A DNA stretch of 58,056 nucleotides from a virus. Below the pieces are notes generated by a model that was not told the origin of the DNA, ran no database searches, and worked only from the letters and a program-made list of their open reading frames with translations. The position numbers were made by a program, and so were the translations under genes. Location: the IMG/VR virus record IMGVR_UViG_3300021373_003097, positions 1-58,056 of that record; one strand, given 5' to 3'. Positions 27,563 to 36,705 of this stretch are shown piece after piece (within the stretch, counting starts at the first letter, position 1; each line of letters opens with the position of its first letter).

Positions 27563-28537
27563 GTGGCGGGCAATGATAAAGACTTTATAGTCAAAAATGA
27601 CTTACAAGTCAAAGGCTCTGGCGTATCTTTATTTGATTCCGGCGACGTTGTCGTAGGCGGCGACCTTCGAGTAAAAGCCGATTCATCTGTCGATTTCCTG
27701 ACTATCGATAGCGACGGAGTTACCTTAGCTTCTCCTGGTATCTTTACTGGAGACGGATCCGGTCTCACTGGAATCACTGCTGACATTACTGGTGCATCGG
27801 TATTTGACTTATCGAATGTAGATAGCTCTGGCGTCACTCCTATTCAGAACTATGTTCTGGCATTTGACTCTGCAACTCAAAAATTTATTCCATCTGCTGC
27901 AGTAGCAGTATTAGAGATTGAGAACGACAGTGACGTACTTCAAGCTGTAAGAACAGTAGTAGATCTTGGAGACATTAGTGATGTAGATTCCAACGCAAGT
28001 ATAAGTGGAGCCGGCGCAGATCCTCAAGAAGGACAGTCTCTTGTATGGGACAACACTCTTCAGAAATGGAAAGCCGGTTCAGCTTCAGCTACTGCTACAG
28101 CCACAGTTGACAGTGTAGGGGCAAGAAACACATCTCCTCTCTCTGGAGAGCTGTTCTATGACTTAGATCAAGAAGGTCTATATGTTTACGATGGAAACGA
28201 CTGGGAGCTAGCAGCCCCACAGCTTTCCTCATTTGAGTTTATTCAGCCTGGCACCTTTAACAGCTTTTTATCAACTACTACATATACTCCTAGCACCACA
28301 ATATACTTACAAAACTTAAAGGCAGTTACTAGAGACTCTCACCAAGGAATTACTTTTAGTATAGTTAAAAATGGGACTAACCTAACACCCAGCTTTAGCA
28401 TTCCTGCAGGCCAATTAAGATCAAGCGCAGAGTTTAGCTCTCCGGTTACTATCACTGGAACCGATAGTGTAGGATTAGTCGGTTCTGTAACAAGCGGGGA
28501 CGCTACCATCTTGGCCGTTGAGGTCTTCTTTAAATAA
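27563..28537 (+). CDS. Tail fibre protein (324 aa, GTG start)
   Basis: It starts with GTG, preceded by a good ribosome-binding site (GGGGAGA, 27549-27555). The N-terminus KDFIVKNDLQVKGSGVSLFD and the unit FTGDGSGLTGITADITG (about 73-89) are classic phage-fibre repeats, also present in the giant fibre. The middle has GGTSVARNT-like spacer text (VGARNTSPLSGELFYDLDQE about 190-209) seen in collar-adjacent fibre segments. The C-terminus is a beta domain ending VTSGDATILAVEVFFK. It is probably a shorter side fibre or a distal segment that docks on the giant fibre. Confidence 0.7.
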   Translation: MAGNDKDFIVKNDLQVKGSGVSLFDSGDVVVGGDLRVKADSSVDFLTIDSDGVTLASPGIFTGDGSGLTGITADITGASVFDLSNVDSSGVTPIQNYVLAFDSATQKFIPSAAVAVLEIENDSDVLQAVRTVVDLGDISDVDSNASISGAGADPQEGQSLVWDNTLQKWKAGSASATATATVDSVGARNTSPLSGELFYDLDQEGLYVYDGNDWELAAPQLSSFEFIQPGTFNSFLSTTTYTPSTTIYLQNLKAVTRDSHQGITFSIVKNGTNLTPSFSIPAGQLRSSAEFSSPVTITGTDSVGLVGSVTSGDATILAVEVFFK

Positions 28538-28561
28538 GCACATGAAAAGGAAAATGTAAAA

Positions 28562-31120
28562 ATGACAGTTTTTACTCAAGCGTTTAACCTCAGCGATAAC
28601 GTTAAGTACATGAACTTTAAGGTTGATACTACTCCTTCTGGAGGAGGTAATGCTACTGCTAGAACTACTCTTGATGATCGTAAAGAGCTGATGCACAAGA
28701 TTCAAGAGTGGATTTCAACTGAAGTAGATAACCAGCAGATCCCAATCAATAATACTCTAGGATGGCAAAGGATTGATGGGGCTGATTCTGCAGGAGCAAT
28801 TCTTAACAACGCGGAAGGCGTCTACAATACCGGCACTGGAAATGCAGTGTATGGATTTTTAAGAGCCAAGTGTTATGACTATGATACTAGTGGACACTGG
28901 AAGTATCTTAGATTAAAGCTGTTTGAAAGAAATGAAGATGATGTTTTTGGGTCCGACGGAGTTAGATACAGGTCCGCTAACAGCGTCTTGGTTTTACGAT
29001 ACGACGTATACTCGGACTGGCCGAATATTACTGCTGAAGACTCAGCCGCGACCGTAGACTCTATCAATGGAGGGTTCAACTCAGCTGAAGCTGATGGATA
29101 CGGATCCACTGATCTTAATGCCGGGACGATCAACGGGGAGATGTATGGAACTGCGAACAATCCAATTGGATTTGATGCAGCTTATAACTCAAACTCAACT
29201 GCATTTAACAATATGGAGCATCCATCGAATAATTATATTTATTGGAAGAGGTACATGTTCGGCAACAATGGTGGTCTCCCCCGTCCAGTGTCTCGCAGCG
29301 CAATGAACTCTACTACATCTACGCTGTCCGCCAATATCGGCCTTTGGCCGGGAGACGGAAGAAAAGGGTACAGTCTCGGACATAACTTCTATCCTCATTA
29401 TTTTGGTGTCACTGGATTTGGAGACAGTGACTTGTCTAAGACTAACTCTTATGGTGAGCTCAAGCTTATCATTGATGGCAATGGAACCTTATGGGGATTT
29501 GGAGATCAAGATAATGTCGGAGCAACTGGAGTAGATAGTGCAAGTGGAACTGGTGGACACAGAGGAGTGAATGCTTCTGGTGCAAACGCCAGATACCTGT
29601 CCTTGTTTGTAAGTCAGCACCAAGACGATAACCCCGAAAGACAAGAGGAGTACAATACTATCTTGTTCGCTGGAGAGTATAAGAAAGAATTTGGTGAACC
29701 AACGGCAAGTGGATCTAACTATATTCATAATGGACTCAAGCTTAACGCTCATAACCTCCTAATGAACAATGGAGTAGCTACACCTCCTAACTACAAGTGG
29801 TTTGAACAGGCCGGACACACCGCTAACAATGATACCCAAAACCAGACACCGTCAACCACTCTTACCAGATCTTCTCTCTACTACACGTTCGCCTCCACCA
29901 CCAATAACGTTCCTAATAATTTAGCGATCAATTCAACCGCCAGTTACAACACTATAGCAAACGGAAACAACTATGCTGGTGACAATGTTAACTCTATCAG
30001 ATCGACTGTAACCAACAACACTAGTATCGTTGAAGGGATCGGGCACTCCTTGATGGGAGATCAAGTCGGTGGCAACCATAGCTTAAATATAGGACTCTAT
30101 CAGAATAGATCCAGATCTGTTGGTCTTGATGGAGACCCAGCCGAGTCAAGATGGAAGAGCGAGATGTCCGGAAACACTGCCCGAAGCACTTCTAGCAATA
30201 ACAATTGGGGCGGAGGCACCTACGCCGGTCAGCATGGTCAGAATCATACCTGGTTGGGCAATGATGGCGCTCAGTTTGCTCTAACCGAATATCCTACTAG
30301 ATCTTTCCAGGGAGGGTGGAGCGCTGGAAACAACATAACTCAAAAAGAATCTATACAGCAGTACGATAACTACACCACTCCGGCTTCCGGAAGACAGGCA
30401 CTTTCTGCTACTAGACTGCATATGGGATATCTTGGATATGTTGGTCATGAAAGCAGCAAGAAAGCTATATCTTTAAATGAAATTTTCTTTGGATCTAGAC
30501 ACGGCATGTTTGGAGACGACGGAGAAGAAGTTCAAGGTACCTTGAGTGCATACTATCCAGGTGATCCAGCGATTCCTGGAAGAGTCTCTACATTTGGACC
30601 TTCTATCCCTCTCGTATCTGATGTGTATGATTCAGCAGAAGGTAACGCTCAAGACACGTATTCCCAAAGTAGAGAGTATGTACAAGAATTTCATCCTTTA
30701 GCTAATGACCAGTCTCAATACTCAGTGTATGAGCCGGTTCTTTCAGTTGGAACCTGGAGGTCGCATGGGCAAAATGAAGCTGAGAATGCTGACTGGATAA
30801 ATGTGACGAATTCAAACGTCGTTGCAGCTATGGCCACAAACACTGCCAATGTCGCCAATAATGATGGCTTTGATCCTGATACCGGAGCATTAGGTACTCC
30901 CGGAGGAACATCAAAGTCCAACAGCGCGTTTGCCATGTTAGGTAGAACATATGGTCTTAAGATCTTTGGCCCTTATACTCACGATAAATATAACTTCTTG
31001 GATGCAGTTTCTATTCAGCTAGATAATGAAGACTTCTATGCGGTCAACCCAAACAACGCGGTTGACCACTGGGTTGTTCCAATGAATCATGATCAGTGTG
31101 CATTCTTGTTTAAAAAATAA
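28562..31120 (+). CDS. Large virion-associated protein of unknown family (852 aa)
   Basis: I do not recognise this protein. The first 170 residues form an alpha/beta domain (RKELMHKIQEWISTEVDNQQ about 41-60, GHWKYLRLKLFERNEDDVFG about 117-136). The remainder is Asn/Gly/Ser/Tyr-rich and beta-like (NTTASYNTIAN-type stretches, NNWGGGTYAGQHGQNHTWLG). It ends VDHWVVPMNHDQCAFLFKK. There are few cysteines, no signal peptide and no catalytic motif. Position between fibres and its composition point to a virion adhesin or depolymerase-like protein. Alternatively it is a distinct tail-spike head. Confidence 0.6.
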   Translation: MTVFTQAFNLSDNVKYMNFKVDTTPSGGGNATARTTLDDRKELMHKIQEWISTEVDNQQIPINNTLGWQRIDGADSAGAILNNAEGVYNTGTGNAVYGFLRAKCYDYDTSGHWKYLRLKLFERNEDDVFGSDGVRYRSANSVLVLRYDVYSDWPNITAEDSAATVDSINGGFNSAEADGYGSTDLNAGTINGEMYGTANNPIGFDAAYNSNSTAFNNMEHPSNNYIYWKRYMFGNNGGLPRPVSRSAMNSTTSTLSANIGLWPGDGRKGYSLGHNFYPHYFGVTGFGDSDLSKTNSYGELKLIIDGNGTLWGFGDQDNVGATGVDSASGTGGHRGVNASGANARYLSLFVSQHQDDNPERQEEYNTILFAGEYKKEFGEPTASGSNYIHNGLKLNAHNLLMNNGVATPPNYKWFEQAGHTANNDTQNQTPSTTLTRSSLYYTFASTTNNVPNNLAINSTASYNTIANGNNYAGDNVNSIRSTVTNNTSIVEGIGHSLMGDQVGGNHSLNIGLYQNRSRSVGLDGDPAESRWKSEMSGNTARSTSSNNNWGGGTYAGQHGQNHTWLGNDGAQFALTEYPTRSFQGGWSAGNNITQKESIQQYDNYTTPASGRQALSATRLHMGYLGYVGHESSKKAISLNEIFFGSRHGMFGDDGEEVQGTLSAYYPGDPAIPGRVSTFGPSIPLVSDVYDSAEGNAQDTYSQSREYVQEFHPLANDQSQYSVYEPVLSVGTWRSHGQNEAENADWINVTNSNVVAAMATNTANVANNDGFDPDTGALGTPGGTSKSNSAFAMLGRTYGLKIFGPYTHDKYNFLDAVSIQLDNEDFYAVNPNNAVDHWVVPMNHDQCAFLFKK

Positions 31121-31135
31121 AAAAAGGTCTATATA

Positions 31136-31900
31136 ATGTTTAACCTGCTAAATCGCAAGCCTATCATTGAATTTGTATCTATTGATCCTGCATATTCATA
31201 CATTCCTAAACCTGATAACTCTAGAAAATTTCTTCCAACTTGGATCAAGAGAATGAAGGAGATGACCTCTGAAGGCCAAGATAGTAGAAACCGGAAGCTA
31301 GATACTGTTAGAAAATGCGTGCCTTTTCTCGATGCAATGAAAGCGGGATATATGATTCCCGCACCTTGTGATATCTGGATAAAAGTATATAAAGAAAACA
31401 ATACGTATACAAAAGAAGTCAGGTCCTCTATTAATCTAGGAGGTGAGGTAGCCGAAGTTATAAGTGAACACGCAATACCTCAAATGAGTCCGGACTCTCC
31501 TTATAGAGGCCTGATACTTAAGTTTATTAATGCTTGGAAGATTAATACTAGGCCAGGATACTCTTGTCTTTTTATTAATCCTATTAATCATGGCAACAAA
31601 TACTTTGAATCTTTTGCTGGTGTAGTGGATACTGATAGCTACCACAATATTATTAACTTTCCGTTTAGGATTTTAAATCCAAACAATGAAGAAACGTTTG
31701 AATTTATGATCAAGAGAGGAGAGCCTATTATTCAGGTAATTCCATTTAAGAGATCTGAAGCATATGCAAAGTGCAATGTAAGAGGAGCTAAAGATTTTAA
31801 TGAATGGAAGCATGAGTTAAAAGATAAAGATTATGTTGCTGGTAATTTTTCATGGTATCGTGAGCACACTGTAGAAAAAAAGATTACTTTGGAGAAGTAA
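31136..31900 (+). CDS. Conserved hypothetical accessory protein (254 aa)
   Basis: A globular, non-repetitive protein unlike its fibre neighbours. It begins IIEFVSIDPAYSYIPKPDNS, then LPTWIKRMKEM and TVRKCVPFLDAMKAGYMIPA (about 20-86), a long central segment with HAIPQMSPDSPYRGL and NAWKINTRPGYSCLFINP, and ends with a charged helix. From memory similar proteins occur as hypotheticals in T4-like cyanophages; I cannot name a function. Its codons are more A/T-ending than the flanking fibres, suggesting separate origin. It may act on fibre or surface chemistry, but nothing in the sequence proves that. Confidence 0.6.
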   Translation: MFNLLNRKPIIEFVSIDPAYSYIPKPDNSRKFLPTWIKRMKEMTSEGQDSRNRKLDTVRKCVPFLDAMKAGYMIPAPCDIWIKVYKENNTYTKEVRSSINLGGEVAEVISEHAIPQMSPDSPYRGLILKFINAWKINTRPGYSCLFINPINHGNKYFESFAGVVDTDSYHNIINFPFRILNPNNEETFEFMIKRGEPIIQVIPFKRSEAYAKCNVRGAKDFNEWKHELKDKDYVAGNFSWYREHTVEKKITLEK

Positions 31901-31903
31901 AAG

Positions 31904-33829
31904 TTGGCTGATAACTATCCATTCGACTCAGATAACGTACCGTACAGCGCAGTCTTTAACCAAGACTATACTGCTGACAGCGCTATAGCTGTTTCTACAC
32001 TATTTTCTACGACTACACCAGTGTCCTTGATCACTATTATTGGTGGAGCAGGTGGTACTTCTGGCGGGGTTGGCGGTACAGGTGGGTCAGTTACAACCTT
32101 AGATACTACCTATAGTGCTTCTCGGGGTTCTTACTCTGGCGGAGATGGTGGAGCTGGTGGCGGTGCTCTTGGTAATGGAGCCGGAGGTGGTGGAGCTGCA
32201 GGATACTCTGGTGCAGGTGGAGATGCTGGATCCGCTGGAACAGGTGGAGCTGGAGGAGGCGGTGGTGCTTCTACTAATCAGCTGTTACTTGGCGGTGGCG
32301 GTGTAGGTCTATTCGGTGAAGGAACATCAGGTGCTGCTGGTACTGATTCTACTGCAGCGGGCGGTGGTTCTTCCTTTACTACGATTCATGGTGATCCATA
32401 CTTAGGTAACGTTACATTACTTCTAACTGGCGATAGCACGATAACCCCAGTTAACTTTGGAAGGTCAGACGGATTCTCTGCTACATATCATAACGCCTAC
32501 CCCGATTCAGCTGGTGCCTTTACAACTGGTAAGTATGGTAGCGCATTCTCTTTCAATGGTGAAGATCAATATATTTCTTTAACCGGTGGGGATTTGTCTG
32601 GCGGTGACTGGACCATTGAGATGTGGGTTAATTATGATAGCATGACTCAATTCTCAGGGCCAATTGCTACTGATATGGATAAGGTACTACCAGCGGGTAA
32701 TACAGCAGGGGAATTTGATTTCCATATTCGAACCACAACCGCGCCTCACCGTATGTCTTTTTTCGTTAGAAATGATGGCAGTTCCCCGACAACTTTTGAT
32801 ATTGAAAATGATAGCGTAGCAATTACTGCTGGAACCTGGCACCATGTCGCAGCTTCATTTGTATCCTCTACTAATACTATATATGTAGGTGTTGACGGTA
32901 CAGTGTCCTCGAGTACGAACGCTGCATTTGCAAGTATTTCATTAGGTGCTGAAGATGCGCTTCAGATTGGCAAAAATAGAACTAACAACCAATTTTTTAA
33001 TGGTCAGATCGATGATATACGGTTAACCAAAGGTGTAGCACGATATACCTCTAGCTATACGGTACCCGCAGCAGCGCATTCTTCAGCACCTGGGGCTAGT
33101 GGAACGGATGGGTTTATTGATAGTGATGGTGCGCTGCTTAATTTTTCTTCAGCCCCCACCGGCACAATCAATGTTATTGACTATTCTACTGCTCCTGTAA
33201 CCAGTGGATTGATCATACATCTTGATGCGGGAGTAACTTCATCATACCCTGGTTCTGGATCAACATGGTACGACATTACTGCAAACAACAATGATTTTAC
33301 TCTTACTAACAGTCCGACTTATTCAAGCGCCAACGGGGGCAAGTTTCAGTTTAATGGTACTAATCAGTATGCCACCGGAGGGCCAAACCTAAGTACGTCT
33401 AACTGTACAACTATTGCTATTCAAAGGTATGCTACTAATAACAATAGCGCTAGAGGTAGAGTTACTGCCGGTAATGCTAACAACTGGCTCTTGGGCATAT
33501 GGGGTAATAATACATCAGTTTACTACGCTAATGGATGGCTTACTCCTACCAATACCGGAACTGATACTGACTGGCACATTCATGCTGGTACTGAAAACTA
33601 CAGTGGCGATTCTAGAGTTTTGTATGATAACAATGCTGTGGTTTCCGGGCAGACTGCTAGCGGTGGTTCTCAGGGACCAAATGGGTTTTCCATAGGTAGA
33701 TGGGGGGCTGGAAGTAGTGAGTATTCAGATTGTGAAGTAGCAGTGCTTCTAGTTTATAACAGGGTGCTTAGTACAACCGAGTTAACTACTATATTCGATT
33801 TCTATAAAAGTAGATTTGGAATTTCTTAA
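31904..33829 (+). CDS. Glycine-rich adhesin with two concanavalin/LamG-like domains
   Basis: The start is TTG at 31904, preceded by GGAGAAG. After a short head (FDSDNVPYSAVFNQDYTADS), residues about 47-155 are a polyglycine region (GGAGGTSGG, GGAGGGALGNGAGGGGAAG) like the glycine-rich adhesin domain of phage gp38-type receptor binders. Residues about 170-395 read as a laminin-G/concanavalin-like lectin domain (KYGSAFSFNGEDQYISL, WTIEMWVNYDS, GTWHHVAASFVSSTNTIYVG, GQIDDIRLTKGVARY). A second similar domain follows (GLIIHLDAG, WYDITANNNDFTLTNSP, GGKFQFNGTNQYATG, about 430-641). The combination strongly suggests glycan binding at the tail tip. Ligand unknown. Confidence 0.8.
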   Translation: MADNYPFDSDNVPYSAVFNQDYTADSAIAVSTLFSTTTPVSLITIIGGAGGTSGGVGGTGGSVTTLDTTYSASRGSYSGGDGGAGGGALGNGAGGGGAAGYSGAGGDAGSAGTGGAGGGGGASTNQLLLGGGGVGLFGEGTSGAAGTDSTAAGGGSSFTTIHGDPYLGNVTLLLTGDSTITPVNFGRSDGFSATYHNAYPDSAGAFTTGKYGSAFSFNGEDQYISLTGGDLSGGDWTIEMWVNYDSMTQFSGPIATDMDKVLPAGNTAGEFDFHIRTTTAPHRMSFFVRNDGSSPTTFDIENDSVAITAGTWHHVAASFVSSTNTIYVGVDGTVSSSTNAAFASISLGAEDALQIGKNRTNNQFFNGQIDDIRLTKGVARYTSSYTVPAAAHSSAPGASGTDGFIDSDGALLNFSSAPTGTINVIDYSTAPVTSGLIIHLDAGVTSSYPGSGSTWYDITANNNDFTLTNSPTYSSANGGKFQFNGTNQYATGGPNLSTSNCTTIAIQRYATNNNSARGRVTAGNANNWLLGIWGNNTSVYYANGWLTPTNTGTDTDWHIHAGTENYSGDSRVLYDNNAVVSGQTASGGSQGPNGFSIGRWGAGSSEYSDCEVAVLLVYNRVLSTTELTTIFDFYKSRFGIS

Positions 33830-33843
33830 GGGATAGATAACTA

Positions 33844-33939
33844 ATGTCTGATAAGGGTTTATATGGTGGAGGTGGCGGTTCAGCCGCATCTAGTGCTTCC
33901 TTAGTAGTAAAGGTGGTCACGGCCAGCGTGGTGCTGTAA
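33844..33939 (+). pseudogene. N-terminal fragment of a glycine-rich adhesin, frame-broken
   Basis: The ATG at 33844 (AAGGGA upstream) opens a 31-codon frame, MSDKGLYGGGGGSAASSAS then LVVKVV..., stopping at 33937-33939. In the -1 frame the sequence from about 33900 to 34000 reads KGGHGQRGAVRIIYPTPSGQ. This is the typical end of a polyglycine adhesin (compare GANGAHGAVRIIWGT near the end of the next gene). So this looks like a head plus tail of a collapsed Gly-rich adhesin, out of frame by one base near GTAAAGG (33907-33913). It leads into the next gene. No canonical slippery heptamer is visible. Confidence 0.55.
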
Positions 33940-33998
33940 GAATCATTTATCCTACTCCAAGTGGACAGAGTGACACTACTACTATTCTTGATAGAGGA

Positions 33999-34865
33999 TT
34001 GCCTGCTCTCGCTGAATCTGTTTCTGTTAATCCAGGTGGACACCTTTACACAACTACAGGTACCCATACATTTACTGTTCCTACTGGCGTTACGTCTATC
34101 ACTGCTGTTGCTGTTGGTGCAGGTGGAGGAGGAGGAGGTTCTACGGGATCTACTGGTAGTACTCGAGCTGCTGGCGGCGGCGGAGCGCTTTATTATGCTA
34201 ATGCGATATCTGTTACCCCAGGAGAATCTTTAACAGTAGTCGTCGGCACTAGAGGTTCTGGTGGTGGAACTGGAGGTAGTGGGAGTAACGGAGGAAACTC
34301 GAGTATTGCAAGAGGAGGTACTACTCTTCTTTTAGCTGAAGGTGGTGATGGCGGCACTACATCAGCAGTTAATGGTGGTTTAACGTCGAATTGTATTGGT
34401 GATGGTGGCGGTAATGGTGGAGGCGGTAGTATTTCGACCAGCGCCGGTACCGGAGGAGGCGGAGCTGGAGGTTATAGCGGATCTGGTGGTGCGGCGAACA
34501 GCGCAGGATCTGGCGGCGGCGGTGGAGGCGGTAGTCGTAGGCTTTCTGACCAAAGAACTGGTGGTGGTGGCGGAGTTGGCGTCTACGGTGAAGGCGCTAG
34601 TGGCGGCGCCTCGTCGACGAGTAGCGTCAGCGGCCGGGGAGGTTCAGACGGAAATGGTGGTGGGGTCTCCGCCGCCGGCGCTGGTGGAGCCTATGGTGGC
34701 GGCGGTGGATCACGATTTGATGATGGTTCTGCAGGCGGTGGGGCCAATGGAGCTCATGGCGCCGTAAGAATTATTTGGGGTACTGAAATTACTAGATCAT
34801 TCCCTACAACCAATGTCGCTGTTAGTACAACATACACAAACGGCGAATCCGAGTCGTTAAATTAA
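33999..34865 (+). CDS. Glycine-rich adhesin (polyglycine receptor-binding type)
   Basis: The frame is open from 33894. The TTG at 33999 is a poor start, so the protein may be made by frameshift from 33844. The core begins LYTTTGTHTFTVPTGVTSIT (about 15-34), the usual opening of glycine-rich phage adhesin domains, then AVGAGGGGGG and long Gly/Ser blocks (GGGGAGGYSGSGG, GGGGGGGSRRLSDQRTGGGG) to about 245. It ends GAHGAVRIIWGTEITRSFP. In known phages polyglycine helices present loops that bind outer-membrane receptors. Composition is extreme (mostly Gly, Ser, Ala, Thr), but strong codon diversity argues for real coding. One of three adjacent genes with this domain. Confidence 0.7.
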   Translation: MPALAESVSVNPGGHLYTTTGTHTFTVPTGVTSITAVAVGAGGGGGGSTGSTGSTRAAGGGGALYYANAISVTPGESLTVVVGTRGSGGGTGGSGSNGGNSSIARGGTTLLLAEGGDGGTTSAVNGGLTSNCIGDGGGNGGGGSISTSAGTGGGGAGGYSGSGGAANSAGSGGGGGGGSRRLSDQRTGGGGGVGVYGEGASGGASSTSSVSGRGGSDGNGGGVSAAGAGGAYGGGGGSRFDDGSAGGGANGAHGAVRIIWGTEITRSFPTTNVAVSTTYTNGESESLN

Positions 34866-34876
34866 GGAATAAGTAA

Positions 34877-35974
34877 TTGGCTTTAAAGTTTCCAGATTCA
34901 GCAGATTCAGCCGACTTAGCGGCAGCAGGCTACAGCCAGGTTATTATTCTGGGTGGTGGGGACTCGACTGCTACAACCTGGACTATTCCTGAAGGCGTAG
35001 ACTCGTTTAGCATTATGGCTATTGGAGCAGGTGGAGCTGCAGGTTACTCTAATTCTACTAGTGCAGGAGGCGGTGGAGGAGGCGGAGGTCTTGCCTACCT
35101 GAACAATATCGCAGTCACACAGGGTGATCAAGAAATCATCTCTATTACTGTAGGTGGTGGGCAGCTAGGTGTGGGAGCCAATTCTGATGGCGGTGATGCT
35201 ACTGACCTAACTGTTACTATGAATCTCACTACTGCCAATCCAGCATTAAACTTATCCGGATATAACATAAATCCATATGGCCAGCAAGAGTTTTTAGATG
35301 CAGATTCAGATGCAAAGGCAATCATGTATATTGGAGCAGCTAGACTCGCTCCTTCGGCATCTAATCTTTTTGATTCATATCCAACTCTCAACCTGATATT
35401 CGATGATAGTGCTTCGTCTACAGCAGATCAGTTTGTATATGTTCAGCCAACTGGATCCTTTGGCACTGCATATCCATTCTCCGTGGGAGTAGATGGAGCG
35501 CAGACGCTATTTGATATTGCAAATGAAGGTGCATTCTCAAGAATTCAATCTTTAGCTGAACCAGATCCAAATACAACAAACAGGTGGGGATATAACCCAG
35601 CGACTTTTAACTACGCTTCTGATCCTAGTACGTACCTTTTCAAGAGAACAGACACCTTGGCTCATCTAGGGACTGACAGTGACCTGTATATTCCTCAAAG
35701 CATTCTTGATGCTGGATTTGCAACTTTAGATGATCAGCCAACAACAGTTTTAGGTACAATCGATTCATTTGATGTTGGAGGAGGAGCCTTTACTCTGTTC
35801 AGCATTTCTAGTGCAATCCAGTCTATTCAGATTGGAAATTTACCAGGACAATCTCCTTATGTTGATAGCGGTGGCACAATCATCATCAGTGCTGTACAAG
35901 ATCCATCGGATTATCAAGGATACGGCCCACCTGACTTAAGACAGATTCTAATTGAAAAAAATCTTACTCCGTAG
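34877..35974 (+). CDS. Glycine-rich domain tail protein (365 aa)
   Basis: TTG start at 34877 with AAGGA upstream. The head has PDSADSADLAAAGYS. Residues about 35-112 repeat the adhesin opening (TTWTIPEGVDSFSIMAIGAGG, GGGGGGGGLAYLNNIAVTQG, ISITVGGGQLG) but with a short glycine block. The remaining 250 residues are a non-repetitive beta-rich domain (YPTLNLIFDDSASSTADQF, YVQPTGSFGTAYPF, GTIDSFDVGGGAFTLFSIS) that I do not recognise. It may carry a shortened adhesin domain that has replaced binding loops with a different C-terminal domain. A late promoter directly follows its stop. Confidence 0.65.
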   Translation: MALKFPDSADSADLAAAGYSQVIILGGGDSTATTWTIPEGVDSFSIMAIGAGGAAGYSNSTSAGGGGGGGGLAYLNNIAVTQGDQEIISITVGGGQLGVGANSDGGDATDLTVTMNLTTANPALNLSGYNINPYGQQEFLDADSDAKAIMYIGAARLAPSASNLFDSYPTLNLIFDDSASSTADQFVYVQPTGSFGTAYPFSVGVDGAQTLFDIANEGAFSRIQSLAEPDPNTTNRWGYNPATFNYASDPSTYLFKRTDTLAHLGTDSDLYIPQSILDAGFATLDDQPTTVLGTIDSFDVGGGAFTLFSISSAIQSIQIGNLPGQSPYVDSGGTIIISAVQDPSDYQGYGPPDLRQILIEKNLTP

Positions 35975-35975
35975 T

Positions 35976-35983
35976 TATAAATA
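35976..35983 (+). promoter_or_regulatory. T4-type late promoter (TATAAATA)
   Basis: Perfect octamer 1 bp after the TAG of the preceding gene and 27 bp before the ATG at 36011. Confidence 0.75.
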
Positions 35984-36010
35984 ATTAGCCAATAAGAGGA
36001 GTGTATTCGA

Positions 36011-36667
36011 ATGGCTTTGACTTTAGACACTTTTAACACAAATGCATATGTAGCTTCCGCTACTACTCTTGCAAATAGAGATGAATATCATTATTTGGTA
36101 AGAGCTGTGCCTGATGAAAATTTTAAGAAAACCATCAAGAGAATATTTAACAAGCCTTTATCTACTAGAGGAGGTGCACTTGGAGATTCTGGAGAGACAT
36201 GGCACATTGTAGTTGCGGCTGACCCAAATCTTGACTCTTCAATAGAAAGTACAGAAGCCTTTAAAGTGTGGTCTTCGCCTAGACTTGTAGTTAAGGAAGG
36301 TATATATGTAGAATCAGATGGTTCCAATCCTATGGACCTCGGCCCAGATGTAGACGAGTTTTTAACTAGAGATCTAGCAGTTGGCCATTCTGACTCCATG
36401 AATTCTGGACATATCTTAGATATAAAAGAAGTATTTGGAGATTCTGCATGGCGAGCACATCCGGATCTGTCTCACTTCTTTGATGCCTCTGGATTCTATA
36501 GATATGATGATACAGCATCAGAGTGGATTGCCGGCTTAATTGGCTTAGAAGAAGTGGATTCTTCCTCTATTTTAAGCATGGTTTCTTCTAGAGAACTTTT
36601 ATTAGGAGAGAATGCTCCTAGTTGGGTAACTGAAGCTTCTAGTGATAGTGCCGCTGATAGCGCGTAG
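36011..36667 (+). CDS. Hypothetical structural protein with DSA tail
   Basis: A 218-residue acidic protein. The N-terminal half is globular (NRDEYHYLVRAVPDENFKKT, IKRIFNKPLSTRGG, ETWHIVVAADPNLD). The second half contains DVDEFLTRDLAVGHSDSM and a WRAHPDLSHFFDASGFYRYD segment, ending EASSDSAADSA, the same Asp-Ser-Ala unit that dominates the fibres. No family recognised. It has its own late promoter, and another separates it from gp13. It may link the fibre region to the neck or be a fibre accessory. Confidence 0.6.
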   Translation: MALTLDTFNTNAYVASATTLANRDEYHYLVRAVPDENFKKTIKRIFNKPLSTRGGALGDSGETWHIVVAADPNLDSSIESTEAFKVWSSPRLVVKEGIYVESDGSNPMDLGPDVDEFLTRDLAVGHSDSMNSGHILDIKEVFGDSAWRAHPDLSHFFDASGFYRYDDTASEWIAGLIGLEEVDSSSILSMVSSRELLLGENAPSWVTEASSDSAADSA

Positions 36668-36668
36668 T

Positions 36669-36676
36669 TATAAATA
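36669..36676 (+). promoter_or_regulatory. T4-type late promoter (TATAAATA) before gp13
   Basis: Perfect octamer 1 bp after the preceding stop, 29 bp before the gp13 ATG at 36706. It probably drives gp13-gp16. Confidence 0.75.
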
Positions 36677-36705
36677 TATGTAACTAGCCCTTAAGAGGAA
36701 GAAGA

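Noticed and set aside
32115-32306. 63-codon alternative + frame in the Gly-rich region
   Set aside because: Glycine codons read out of frame give a Val/Leu/Glu-rich artefact.
33890-33939. Programmed -1 frameshift joining the two Gly-rich frames
   Set aside because: No X-XXY-YYZ slippery heptamer or strong downstream structure is evident, so decay, an indel or sequencing error is preferred; kept only as one possibility.
34396-34767. 123-codon alternative + frame in the Gly-rich adhesin
   Set aside because: Val/Glu/Ala-rich text is the off-frame reading of GGN repeats; the adhesin frame has the family start and end motifs.
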